Shown here: piece after piece, positions 8,042 through 15,560 of the stretch | How positions within the stretch are numbered: the first letter of the stretch is position 1 | Layout: each line of letters opens with the position of its first letter | DNA from: Streptomyces pactum | Lineage (GTDB): Bacteria; Actinomycetota; Actinomycetes; Streptomycetales; Streptomycetaceae | Assembly (NCBI RefSeq): GCF_002005225.1 | Contig: NZ_CP019724.1 | Location: 5,039,501 to 5,103,500, forward strand | Direction of reading: 5' to 3' | DNA length: 64,000 nucleotides | Notes under the pieces: generated by a model | What the model was told of the DNA's origin: nothing | The model's input: the letters and a program-made list of their open reading frames with translations, nothing else | Databases searched by the model: none | Made by a program: the position numbers and the translations under genes

Positions 8042-8527
8042 CTACGGGACCTGGAGAGCCTTCGCGTAGCAGAGGCTGTCCTCGTGGAAGCGGTAGAAGC
8101 CGAACTTCCCGCACGGTTCGTAGCCGCTGGAGGTGTACAGGGCCACGGCCTCCGGCTGCTTGGTGCCGGTCTCCAGCACCATGCGGGTCCGGCCCGCCGC
8201 ACGGGCGTCCTCTTCCAGGGCGGCCAGGATGCGGCGGGCCAGCCCGCGGCCGCGCACCTGCTCGATCACGAACATCCGCTTGAGCTCGGCGTCCCCGTCG
8301 AGGTAACCCTCGTCGTTGGTCTCCTGGCTGCGCCAGCCGCCGGAAGCCACGGGGACGTCGTTCTCGTCGTACGCGATGAGATACAGGCCGTTCGGCGGCG
8401 TGAAGTCGGCCGGGTCCAGGTGCGTGGCGTCGCCGCCGTCGCCGTAACGGACGTCGTACTCGGCCTGGACCTCGTCGTTGAGCTTCACGGCGTCGGGGTG
8501 GTCGAAGGGGACCCGGCGTATGTTCAT
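8042..8527 (-). CDS. GNAT family N-acetyltransferase
   Basis: A 161-residue single-domain GNAT enzyme. The acetyl-CoA signature RMFVIEQVRGRGLARRILAAL (V-x-x-x-x-R-G-x-G-x-A) lies about residues 83-103 and is followed by the usual beta5/alpha4 region ETGTKQPEAVALYTSSGY. The N-terminal IAYDENDVPVASGGWR is typical of small acyltransferases. The substrate cannot be told from sequence. The -10-like TACGGT lies 7 nt upstream of the ATG, so a leaderless transcript is likely. It is divergent from xthA, with only 68 bp between the two starts. Confidence 0.85.
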   Translation of the reverse strand: MNIRRVPFDHPDAVKLNDEVQAEYDVRYGDGGDATHLDPADFTPPNGLYLIAYDENDVPVASGGWRSQETNDEGYLDGDAELKRMFVIEQVRGRGLARRILAALEEDARAAGRTRMVLETGTKQPEAVALYTSSGYEPCGKFGFYRFHEDSLCYAKALQVP

Positions 8528-8534
8528 GCTGCCT

Positions 8535-8540
8535 ACCGTA
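8535..8540 (-). promoter_or_regulatory. -10 element TACGGT of the GNAT gene (leaderless type)
   Basis: On the minus strand TACGGT is separated from ATG 8527 by 7 nt. It faces the xthA promoter in the same 68-bp gap. Confidence 0.5.
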
Positions 8541-8583
8541 TATGAATGCGTAATCCGGAGCGGGACATCGTCCAGTGTGCCGG

Positions 8584-8589
8584 TATCGT
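8584..8589 (+). promoter_or_regulatory. xthA -10 element TATCGT (leaderless type)
   Basis: TATCGT ends 6 nt before GTG 8596. This supports GTG 8596 rather than the other candidate starts around it. Confidence 0.5.
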
Positions 8590-8595
8590 GCCCTG

Positions 8596-9399
8596 GTGCT
8601 CACCGTGACCTCCGTAAATGTGAACGGTCTGCGTGCCGCCGCGAAGAAGGGCTTCGTGGAGTGGCTCGCCGACACCTCCGCCGACGTGCTGTGCCTCCAG
8701 GAGGTGCGGGCAGAGCCTCAGCAACTGCCGGAACACGTCCGCACGCCCGACGGCTGGCACGTGACGCACGCCCCCGCCGCCGCCAAGGGCCGCGCCGGCG
8801 TCTCCCTCTACACCCGCCGCGAGCCCGACCGCGTCCAGGTCGGCTTCGGCTCGACGGAGTTCGACGCCAGTGGCCGGTACGTCGAGGCGGACCTGCCCGG
8901 TGTGACGGTCGCCTCCCTTTACCTGCCGTCCGGAGAGGTCGGCACCGAGCGCCAGGACGAGAAGGTCCGCTTCATGGGCGAGTTCCTCGCCTACCTCAAG
9001 GAACTGCGCGAGCGGGCCGCCGCCGACGGCCGCGAGGTCGTCGTCTGCGGCGACTGGAACATCGCCCACCGCGAGGCCGACCTCAAGAACTGGCGCGCCA
9101 ACAAGAAGAACTCCGGCTTCCTGCCGGAGGAGCGGGAGTGGCTGAGCCGCGTCCTCGACCCCGCCGAGGGCGGCTACGTCGACGTCGTGCGCGCCCTGCA
9201 CCCGGACGTCGAGGGGCCGTACTCGTGGTGGTCGTACCGGGGGCGGGCCTTCGACAATGATTCAGGTTGGAGAATCGACCTCGCCGTCGCGACCCCCCGG
9301 CTGGCCGCGCGGGCGGTCAAGGGGTTCGTCGAGCGAGCTGCCAGCCACGAGGAACGGTGGTCGGACCACGCGCCGGTGACAGTGGTCTTCGAGTCGTGA
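8596..9399 (+). CDS. xthA: Exodeoxyribonuclease III (AP endonuclease family 1)
   Basis: A 267-residue ExoIII/APE1-type nuclease for base-excision repair (AP-site incision, 3' exonuclease). All family motifs are visible: SVNVNGLRAA, LCLQEVRAE (metal-binding Glu), LYLPSG, GDWNIAHREADLKN (active-site Asp/Asn), RIDLAVATP and the C-terminal SDHAPVTV (catalytic His). I chose GTG 8596 because a TAnnnT element ends 6 nt upstream; GTG 8605 is a close alternative. A 13-bp hairpin follows the stop within 3 nt. Confidence 0.93.
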   Translation: MLTVTSVNVNGLRAAAKKGFVEWLADTSADVLCLQEVRAEPQQLPEHVRTPDGWHVTHAPAAAKGRAGVSLYTRREPDRVQVGFGSTEFDASGRYVEADLPGVTVASLYLPSGEVGTERQDEKVRFMGEFLAYLKELRERAAADGREVVVCGDWNIAHREADLKNWRANKKNSGFLPEEREWLSRVLDPAEGGYVDVVRALHPDVEGPYSWWSYRGRAFDNDSGWRIDLAVATPRLAARAVKGFVERAASHEERWSDHAPVTVVFES

Positions 9400-9401
9400 C
9401 G

Positions 9402-9439
9402 GGCCGAGCGGGCAGCCGGCCTGCCGTGCCCGCTCGGCC
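9402..9439. terminator. Bidirectional hairpin between xthA and the recombinase
   Basis: A perfect 13-bp stem (9402-9414 with 9427-9439) lies just after the xthA stop and just before the convergent recombinase stop at 9451. It can serve both strands. There is no T-run, as is usual here. Confidence 0.75.
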
Positions 9440-9450
9440 GATGCCTCGGT

Positions 9451-10794
9451 TCAGCGGGTGTGCCGTACGGCGTTGTCGCTGCCCAGGGTGAACGACAGAC
9501 GTGAGGTGTCGGGCCCGGTCAGCCTGGCTGTGTCACCACCGCAGCGGCCCTTGGCGACGGTGACGCGGGCGCCGCTGGCGAGAAGGCGGTCACGGGTGAC
9601 CGGCACGTCGGTCCCCGTGGTCTCCCGGTACTGGGCGACCGTGTACGACTCCAGCCAGTCCGAGCGCATGGACGCAGGCGCGGGACACACGTCGCCTCGG
9701 GCGGTCGCCCGGCACGCATAGTCGCCGTGCGGGTAGCCCTTGCGGGCGGCGAAGTACATGCGCCCGTCGCAGCCGGAGCAGTGAGCGATTGCGGTGAGCA
9801 GGGCGTTCGTGCGGGCTCTGTGACGGCTGCCCCTTGAGCGAGCCCGTAACCGGTCCTGCAGGACGCCGAACTCGTCCTCTGTCAACAGTGGCGGGCCGAT
9901 CAGGACGGGCGACCCTTCGGGACCCCGGACAGTCTGCCCCTTGTGGATCCGGTGCCCCATGAGGGACGGGCTCCGCAGCACCTTGGACAGGGTGCCGGAC
10001 GTCCACCGAAACCGGTCGAAGTCGCGTCCGTGACGGCGGCCGCCCATGGGTCGGCCCTGGAGCTGGGCGTGGCGGTCGCGGGGCACCGGCACACCGGCAT
10101 CGTTGAGCTTGCGCGCGATCGCGATGAGGGACAGCCCTTTCCCCACGTCCGTCACGATGGCGCGGACGAGGCTGGCGGAGTCGGGGTCGGGAGCGAGGCA
10201 CCAACCGCTGCCGGACGGATGGGGCGCCTTCCGATAGCCGAACGGAACGAGGCCGCCTCCGTAGCGGCCGATCATGCGGAGTGCGGCATGGCTGCTCGTG
10301 AGCCGGGTGGAGAGGGTGTGGGCCTCATCCTCGGCGACCCTCGCCAGGTCCATGCATCTACGGATGACCGCGTCGTCAGCCTGCGGCGGGATGACGAGTG
10401 GGCCGTCATCCTCCTGGCCGCCGAACACGAGTGTCCGTTCGAACTGCCGTGTCCACGCGATGAGCTCGGCCATGTGTGCCACCGACCGCACGGCTCGGTC
10501 GACGTGTGACCAGACGACGGCGTCGTATTCGTCGGGGTGGCGCAGCCAGATCGACAGTGACGGGCGTTCGAAGGGGGACTTGTTCCGGGCCGAGACACCG
10601 AGGTCCGCTGCCTCGGCGACCAAGGCGAGACCAAGCTGTTGGGCGCACCGGTGGATAGTGCCGCGCTGGCGGTCCGGTGACGTGGTCGCGTCCGTGAGCT
10701 GGCTGATGCGCAGAACACCGAGTGCCCTGGGCCGTTGGGTGGTGGATGTGGCGATCGGACATCGCGAGGCCGCTCTGTGGCTACGCTTGGGCAT
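9451..10794 (-). CDS. Large serine recombinase (orphan integrase-like)
   Basis: A 447-residue serine recombinase. The resolvase domain begins ALGVLRISQLTDATTSPDRQR; the serine of RIS is the expected nucleophile. It has the conserved VWSHVDRAVRS and a GYRK-type junction into the Recombinase domain (SLIAIARKLNDAGVPVPRD...WTSGTLSKVLRSPSLMGHRIHKG). A zinc-ribbon CSGCDGRMYF...YACRATARGDVC follows. ATG 10794 has an excellent AAGGAG ribosome site. The C-terminal part after the zinc ribbon is short for a phage integrase, so the coiled-coil segment may be reduced. No excisionase, replication or phage genes adjoin, so it is either a remnant or a stand-alone recombinase. The reading frame is intact. Confidence 0.88.
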   Translation of the reverse strand: MPKRSHRAASRCPIATSTTQRPRALGVLRISQLTDATTSPDRQRGTIHRCAQQLGLALVAEAADLGVSARNKSPFERPSLSIWLRHPDEYDAVVWSHVDRAVRSVAHMAELIAWTRQFERTLVFGGQEDDGPLVIPPQADDAVIRRCMDLARVAEDEAHTLSTRLTSSHAALRMIGRYGGGLVPFGYRKAPHPSGSGWCLAPDPDSASLVRAIVTDVGKGLSLIAIARKLNDAGVPVPRDRHAQLQGRPMGGRRHGRDFDRFRWTSGTLSKVLRSPSLMGHRIHKGQTVRGPEGSPVLIGPPLLTEDEFGVLQDRLRARSRGSRHRARTNALLTAIAHCSGCDGRMYFAARKGYPHGDYACRATARGDVCPAPASMRSDWLESYTVAQYRETTGTDVPVTRDRLLASGARVTVAKGRCGGDTARLTGPDTSRLSFTLGSDNAVRHTR

Positions 10795-10931
10795 GTCGAC
10801 GCTCCTTGGCAGGGTCGGCCGTACCCCGGGGCTGGTCGCACAGTCGCCGGGGCCTTTTCGATCTCACTGTCGGAGCAGAAACCGGCTTTCGCCTGTGGTT
10901 TCCCGAGGAGTAGCCCGATGGGGTGAACGGG

Positions 10932-11585
10932 TCAGGCGGAGTCGGTCGGTTTCCGCGTCCGCCGGTCCAGCGCCAGGGACAGTTCCGCCTCCACCACGCT
11001 GCGGGCGAGCGGGCGCAGGCGGTGGAGTTCCCGTTCGGGGGCGTGGCGCAGGATCAGGTCGGCGAAGAGGTCGGCGAGGGCGTCGGCGTGTTCGCGGACG
11101 CGGGCGCCGGCCCGGAGTACCTCGCCGAGGGGGATGCCCTCGCGGACCAGGGCCGAGGAGACCTCCAGCAGGCGGTGGCTGATGTGGACGAGTTCGTCGC
11201 CGTCGGTGCCGAGGTAGCCGAGGTCCATCGCGGCGGCCAGGTTCTCCGGGGTGACCTCGCCCTCGAAGCGGGCGGCGAGTTCCTCGGGGGTGAGGCGGAC
11301 CGGGGTCTCCTCGGTGGGTTCGCCGAGGCCCAGCAGGTCGCCGACGTCGCGGCCGTGGTCGAAGGCGTCGGCGAGTTCCGCGATGCCGTTCAGCGTGTGG
11401 CCGCGCTCCAGCAGCGCCGCGATGGTGCGCAGGCGGGCCAGGTGGTGGTCGTCGTACCAGGCGATGCGGCCCTCGCGGCGGGGCGGTGGGATCAGTTTGC
11501 GCTCGCGGTAGAAGCGCAGGGTGCGCACCGTGATGCCGGCCAGCCCGGCCAGTTCCTCCATGCGGTATTCGCGCTTCTCGGTCAC
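10932..11585 (-). CDS. MerR family transcriptional regulator
   Basis: A 217-residue regulator. The MerR winged helix is at the N-terminus (YRMEELAGLAGITVRTLRFYRERKL, then WYDDHHLARLRTIAALLERG), followed by a C-terminal effector/dimer region with no Cys cluster, so it is not an obvious metal sensor. It is divergent from the Baeyer-Villiger monooxygenase operon and is the obvious candidate regulator. An 18-bp perfect palindrome lies in the shared 133-bp gap. The GTG start has TAGGGT 6 nt upstream, which suggests a leaderless transcript. Confidence 0.9.
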   Translation of the reverse strand: MTEKREYRMEELAGLAGITVRTLRFYRERKLIPPPRREGRIAWYDDHHLARLRTIAALLERGHTLNGIAELADAFDHGRDVGDLLGLGEPTEETPVRLTPEELAARFEGEVTPENLAAAMDLGYLGTDGDELVHISHRLLEVSSALVREGIPLGEVLRAGARVREHADALADLFADLILRHAPERELHRLRPLARSVVEAELSLALDRRTRKPTDSA

Positions 11586-11591
11586 GTCCCG

Positions 11592-11597
11592 ACCCTA
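11592..11597 (-). promoter_or_regulatory. merR -10 element TAGGGT (leaderless type)
   Basis: Minus-strand TAGGGT lies 6 nt upstream of GTG 11585. Confidence 0.45.
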
Positions 11598-11670
11598 AGT
11601 CGTACCGCCGGTAACTTTCCTCCGTCCGCCCCCTACCCATGAGTACGGAGCTGTTCTACTCTCCCCATTG

Positions 11671-11688
11671 CGCCAGTGTTCACTGGCG
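11671..11688. promoter_or_regulatory. Perfect 18-bp palindrome, candidate operator of the BVMO operon
   Basis: CGCCAGTGTTCACTGGCG is a perfect inverted repeat with 8-bp arms. It lies 31 bp before the monooxygenase ATG. A weak TTGCGC (11668-11673) and TTCTAG (11692-11697) flank it at an 18-bp spacing, so the dyad occupies a MerR-type position between -35 and -10. Binding by the divergent MerR protein is an inference. Confidence 0.6.
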
Positions 11689-11718
11689 GAGTTCTAGGCG
11701 ACGCGTGGAGGCTTCGGG

Positions 11719-13281
11719 ATGGCCGAGCACGAGCAGGTTCAAGAACACGTGCGGGTGGCGGTGATCGGGTCCGGCTTCGGTGGGCTGGGGGCCGCGGTGC
11801 GGCTGCGCCGTGAGGGGGTCACCGACTTCGTCGTCCTGGAGCGGGCCGGGAGCGTGGGCGGCACGTGGCGGGACAACAGCTACCCCGGGTGCGCCTGTGA
11901 CGTGCCGTCCCACCTGTACTCCTTCTCCTTCGCGCCCAACCCCGAGTGGCCGCGCGCCTTCTCCGGGCAGGAGCACATCCGCGCCTACCTGGAGCACGTC
12001 ACCGACACCTTCGGGCTGCGCCCCCACATCCGCTTCGACTCGGAGGTGAAGCGGATGGCGTGGGACACCGGGCGACTGCGGTGGGAGATCGAGACCGCGA
12101 GCGGGAATCTCACCGCCGACGTCGTGGTCTCCGCGACCGGGCCGCTGTCCGACCCCAAGGTGCCGGACATCCCGGGGCTGGACTCCTTCCCCGGCAAGGT
12201 CTTCCACTCGGCCCGCTGGGACCACGACTACGACCTCACCGGCAAGCGGGTCGCCATGATCGGCACCGGCGCCTCCGCCATCCAGATCGTGCCGTCCATC
12301 CAGCCCAGGACCGGCCGCCTCACCCTCTTCCAGCGCACCCCGGCCTGGGTGATGCCCCGCATGGACCGGGCGATCAGCGGCGCCGAGCGCGCCCTGCACC
12401 GGGCCCTGCCCGTCACCACCAAGCTGCGCCGCGGGCTGCTGTGGGGCATCCGCGAACTCCAGGTGCAGGCCTTCACCAAGCACCCGGGCGAACTGGGCTT
12501 CGTCGAGCAGATCGCCAAGCGCAACATGGCCGCCGCCATCAAGGACCCGGCCCTGCGCGCCAAGCTCACCCCCGACTACCGCATCGGCTGCAAGCGGATC
12601 CTGCTGTCGAGCACGTACTACCCCGCGCTCGCCGAGCCCAATGTCGACGTGGTCGCGAGCGGGCTCAGCGAGGTGCGCGGTTCGACCCTCGTCGCCGCCG
12701 ACGGCACCGAGGCCGAGGCCGACGCGATCATCTTCGGCACCGGCTTCCACGTCACCGACATGCCCATCGCCGAGCGGGTCGTGGGCGCCGACGGGCGGAC
12801 GCTCGCCGAGACCTGGAAGGGCGGCATGCAGGCGCTGCGCGGCGCCGCGGCGGCCGGCTTCCCCAACTTCATGACGGTCATCGGGCCCAACACCGGCCTC
12901 GGGAACTCGTCGATGATCCTGATGATCGAGTCGCAGCTCAACTACATGGCCGACTACCTGCGCCAGATCAACGTCCTCGGCGGCCGGGTCGCCCTCGACG
13001 CCCGGCCCGCCGCCGTGCGGAACTGGAACCACCGGGTGCAGGAGCGGATGAAGCGCACGGTGTGGAACACCGGCGGCTGCACGAGCTGGTACCTGGACGC
13101 GAGCGGCCGCAACACCACCGTCTGGCCCGGTACGACCGCCGAGTTCCGGCGCGTGACGCGGCACGTGGACCTCGCGGAGTACGACGTGCTGCGCCCGGCC
13201 GCCGCCGGGGCGGCCCGCGGCGCGGACGCGGACGCCGAGGCGGACCCCGGCGCGGAGGCGAACGCGGAGGTGGGCGCGTGA
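11719..13281 (+). CDS. FAD-dependent Baeyer-Villiger-type monooxygenase
   Basis: A 520-residue flavoprotein. The FAD Rossmann motif GSGFGGLGAA lies about residues 17-26. The Baeyer-Villiger fingerprint FPGKVFHSARWDHD (F-x-G-x-x-x-H-x-x-x-W) and a second nucleotide-binding motif GTGASAIQ for NADPH follow. RDNSYPGCACDVPSHLYSFSF is typical of steroid/cyclohexanone monooxygenase relatives. It inserts oxygen next to a ketone to give an ester or lactone. It is the first gene of a three-gene operon; the next gene overlaps it by GTGA. A clear GGAGG precedes the ATG. The C-terminal ~25 residues are Ala/Asp/Glu-rich and probably disordered. Confidence 0.9.
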   Translation: MAEHEQVQEHVRVAVIGSGFGGLGAAVRLRREGVTDFVVLERAGSVGGTWRDNSYPGCACDVPSHLYSFSFAPNPEWPRAFSGQEHIRAYLEHVTDTFGLRPHIRFDSEVKRMAWDTGRLRWEIETASGNLTADVVVSATGPLSDPKVPDIPGLDSFPGKVFHSARWDHDYDLTGKRVAMIGTGASAIQIVPSIQPRTGRLTLFQRTPAWVMPRMDRAISGAERALHRALPVTTKLRRGLLWGIRELQVQAFTKHPGELGFVEQIAKRNMAAAIKDPALRAKLTPDYRIGCKRILLSSTYYPALAEPNVDVVASGLSEVRGSTLVAADGTEAEADAIIFGTGFHVTDMPIAERVVGADGRTLAETWKGGMQALRGAAAAGFPNFMTVIGPNTGLGNSSMILMIESQLNYMADYLRQINVLGGRVALDARPAAVRNWNHRVQERMKRTVWNTGGCTSWYLDASGRNTTVWPGTTAEFRRVTRHVDLAEYDVLRPAAAGAARGADADAEADPGAEANAEVGA

Positions 13282-14231
13282 GCCGCCTCCCGCACGTCGC
13301 CGACGGACCGTACGCACCGCCCGTCCCCGCCCGCGAACTGACCGTCACCGCCGCCGACGGCGCCCGGATACACGTCCAGGTGCACGGCCCCGGGAACGCC
13401 CCCGCGGTCGTCCTCGCGCACGGCTGGGCCTGCTCGACCGCCTTCTGGGCGGCGCAGATCCGGTCCCTGTCCGCCGACCACCGGGTCATCGCCTACGACC
13501 AGCGCGGCCACGGCCGCAGTCCGGCGAACCCGGCGTGCGGCACCGAGGCCCTCGCCGACGACCTCGAAGCCGTCCTGGAGGCCACGCTGGCACCCGGTGA
13601 ACAGGCCGTGATCGCCGGGCACTCCATGGGCGGCATGACGGTGATGGCCGCCGCCACCCGGCCCGCGGTGCGCGCGCACGCGGCGGCCGTCCTGCTGTGC
13701 AGCACGGGCAGCTCGCGGCTGGTGGCGTCCGCGACCGTGGTGCCGCTCGGGGAGGGCCGGGTACGGACCTGGCTGACCCGGCGGGTCCTCGGCTCCCGGG
13801 CGCCGCTCGGGCCGGTCACGCCGCTCGCCCGCAGGATCCTCAAGTACGGGACGATGGGTCCTGGTTCGGCCCCGCACATGGTCGACGCCTGCGCCCGCGT
13901 CGTGCACGCCTGCCCGCGCAAGGTGCGCCACGCCTGGTCCCGGGTGCTCGACCTGCTCGACCTCGACCACGGCGTGCGGGAGTTGCGGATGCCGGTCGAG
14001 CTCGTCGTCGGCACCGCCGACCGGCTGACCCCGCCCGTGCACGCCCGCTCGCTGGCGGCCGCGCTGCCGAACTGCGTGGGCCTGACGGAGCTTCCGGGCC
14101 TCGGCCACATGACGCCGGTGGAGGCGCCGGAGCTGGTCACCGGGAAGATACGCGCCCTCGCCGCCGCCCACATGTCCGCCGCACGCACCGAAGACGCCGT
14201 AGAGGCCGTACACGCCGAGGAGAGCGCATGA
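13278..14231 (+). CDS. Alpha/beta hydrolase
   Basis: A 317-residue alpha/beta-hydrolase fold enzyme. It has VVLAHGWACS (oxyanion region), YDQRGHGRSP, the nucleophile elbow GHSMGG, a late acid in VVGTADRLTPP and the catalytic His in PGLGHMTPVEAPE. Its GTG overlaps the monooxygenase stop. In this context it is likely to hydrolyse the ester or lactone made by the Baeyer-Villiger enzyme; that link is inferred from the operon, not from sequence. Confidence 0.9.
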   Translation: MSRLPHVADGPYAPPVPARELTVTAADGARIHVQVHGPGNAPAVVLAHGWACSTAFWAAQIRSLSADHRVIAYDQRGHGRSPANPACGTEALADDLEAVLEATLAPGEQAVIAGHSMGGMTVMAAATRPAVRAHAAAVLLCSTGSSRLVASATVVPLGEGRVRTWLTRRVLGSRAPLGPVTPLARRILKYGTMGPGSAPHMVDACARVVHACPRKVRHAWSRVLDLLDLDHGVRELRMPVELVVGTADRLTPPVHARSLAAALPNCVGLTELPGLGHMTPVEAPELVTGKIRALAAAHMSAARTEDAVEAVHAEESA

Positions 14232-15121
14232 GCAGGGTGAGTCTGGAAGGACGGGTCGCCGTCGTCACCGGAGCCGCGCGGGGCGTCGGGGAGTTGCTGG
14301 CCCGCAAGCTGTCCGCGCGCGGGGTGAAGGTGGCGCTGGTCGGCCTGGAGCCGGACGAGCTCAAGCAGGTCTCGGCCCGGCTGCACAGCGAGAGCGGGCA
14401 CTGGCACGCCGACGTCACCGACCACGAGGCGATGGCCCGGGTCGCCCACGAGGTCAAGGAACGGTTCGGCAGGATCGACATCGTCGTCGCCAACGCGGGC
14501 GTCGCCACCGGCGGGCCCTTCGTCGAGTCCGACCCGGAGTCCTGGCGGCGGGTGATCGAGGTCAACCTGGTCGGCTCGGCGGTCACCGCCCGCGCCTTCC
14601 TGCCGGCGCTGCTGGAGAGCCGCGGCTACCTGCTCCAGGTCGCGTCCCTCGCCGCCCTCACGCCCGCGCCGATGATGAGCGCCTACTGCGCCTCCAAGTC
14701 CGGTGTCGAGGCGTACGCGCACTGCCTGCGCGGCGAGGTCGGCCACCGGGGCGTGAAGGTCGGCGTCGGCTATCTGTCCTGGACCGACACCGACATGGTG
14801 CGCGGCGCCGACCAGGACGACGTCATGCGCGAACTGCGGCAGCGGCTGCCCTGGCCGTCCAACAAGACCTATCCGCTGGGCCCGGCGGTCGACCGGCTCG
14901 TGGAGGGCATCGAGCGCCGTTCCGCCCACGTCTACGGGCAGTGGTGGCTGCGCGGCATGCAGGGCGTGCGCGGCTACCTGCCGGCCGTCATCGGCACCGT
15001 CGGACAGCGCGAGATGCGGCGCTTCGGGGACCGGCTGAACGGCGTGCGCGTCGGCCTGGTCGGAGCGGGCGGAGCGGCCGACGAACAGCGCCCCGGCAGC
15101 ACGGTTACCGTCCGTAAGTGA
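14228..15121 (+). CDS. Short-chain dehydrogenase/reductase
   Basis: A 297-residue classical SDR. It has the NAD(P) motif TGAARGVG, NAG in VANAGV, a catalytic Ser in LQVASLAALT and YCASK (Y-x-x-x-K). The C-terminal ~70 residues (QWWLRGMQGVRGYLP...) resemble the extended tail of SDRs found beside monooxygenases in actinobacteria. Its ATG overlaps the hydrolase stop (ATGA). Likely role: interconverting the alcohol and ketone that feed the monooxygenase. A strong hairpin ends the operon 37 nt downstream. Confidence 0.9.
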   Translation: MSRVSLEGRVAVVTGAARGVGELLARKLSARGVKVALVGLEPDELKQVSARLHSESGHWHADVTDHEAMARVAHEVKERFGRIDIVVANAGVATGGPFVESDPESWRRVIEVNLVGSAVTARAFLPALLESRGYLLQVASLAALTPAPMMSAYCASKSGVEAYAHCLRGEVGHRGVKVGVGYLSWTDTDMVRGADQDDVMRELRQRLPWPSNKTYPLGPAVDRLVEGIERRSAHVYGQWWLRGMQGVRGYLPAVIGTVGQREMRRFGDRLNGVRVGLVGAGGAADEQRPGSTVTVRK

Positions 15122-15157
15122 TCGACATGCGCACGGTCACGGCTCGTGTGAATCTGA

Positions 15158-15186
15158 TCGGGCCCGGCCGATCCGGCCGGGCCCGA
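15158..15186 (+). terminator. Terminator of the monooxygenase operon
   Basis: A perfect 13-bp stem (15158-15170 with 15174-15186) with a 3-nt loop lies 36 nt after the SDR stop. The next gene's ATG (15208) follows closely, so its promoter must lie within or before this hairpin unless there is read-through. Confidence 0.8.
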
Positions 15187-15207
15187 ACATCACAGGAGTG
15201 AACCCAC

Positions 15208-15423
15208 ATGGGTATGAAGGATCAGTTCCAGGACAAGGCCGAGCGCATGCAGCAGCAGGGCAAGCAGCGGGCCGACCAGGCCAGGGAGCAGTTCCAGAAC
15301 CGCGACCGCCGTCGTGACGAGGACGAGATGGACCCGTCGCGCCGCCGGGACGCGGAGGAGCGGGGCCCGTCCTCGCGCCGCCGCGACGAGGACGAGCGCT
15401 TCGAGGAGAGCTACGACGCCTGA
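15208..15423 (+). CDS. Small highly charged protein of unknown function
   Basis: A 71-residue protein with no hydrophobic core. The N-terminal half is Gln/Lys/Ala-rich and helical (KDQFQDKAERMQQQGKQRAD); the C-terminal half is Arg/Asp/Glu-rich with SRRRDAEE / SRRRDEDE repeats. The start is secure: AGGAG is 9 nt upstream. It resembles small stress-associated or intrinsically disordered proteins annotated as hypothetical in Streptomyces. I assign no function. A 12-bp terminator follows 17 nt after the stop. Confidence 0.75.
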   Translation: MGMKDQFQDKAERMQQQGKQRADQAREQFQNRDRRRDEDEMDPSRRRDAEERGPSSRRRDEDERFEESYDA

Positions 15424-15440
15424 CGCGCCGCGCCTGAATC

Positions 15441-15475
15441 GAAGGGGCGCCCCCCAGCAGGGAGGGCGCCCCTTC
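15441..15475. terminator. Hairpin terminator after the small charged protein
   Basis: GAAGGGGCGCCC (15441-15452) pairs with GGGCGCCCCTTC (15464-15475), a perfect 12-bp stem. Confidence 0.8.
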
Positions 15476-15487
15476 TTCATGTCCTCG

Positions 15488-15532
15488 TTCCCGTCGTTCC
15501 CGTCGTTCCCGTCGTTCCCGTCGTTCCCGTCG
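15488..15532. repeat. Five perfect 9-bp tandem repeats 'ttcccgtcg'
   Basis: Five uninterrupted copies in the intergenic gap before the tricorn-protease stop codon, followed by a decayed copy. Probably polymerase slippage. Confidence 0.9.
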
Positions 15533-15560
15533 TGTTCCTCGTCCCCCCCCCATGTCCGTC

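Noticed and set aside
9400..10931. Prophage or complete integrative element around the serine recombinase
   Set aside because: Only one gene is present; xthA and its terminator and the MerR gene flank it directly, and no other phage or plasmid functions appear.
11671..11688. Transcription terminator
   Set aside because: The palindrome has only a 2-nt centre, lies in a divergent promoter gap and follows no gene end; an operator fits better.
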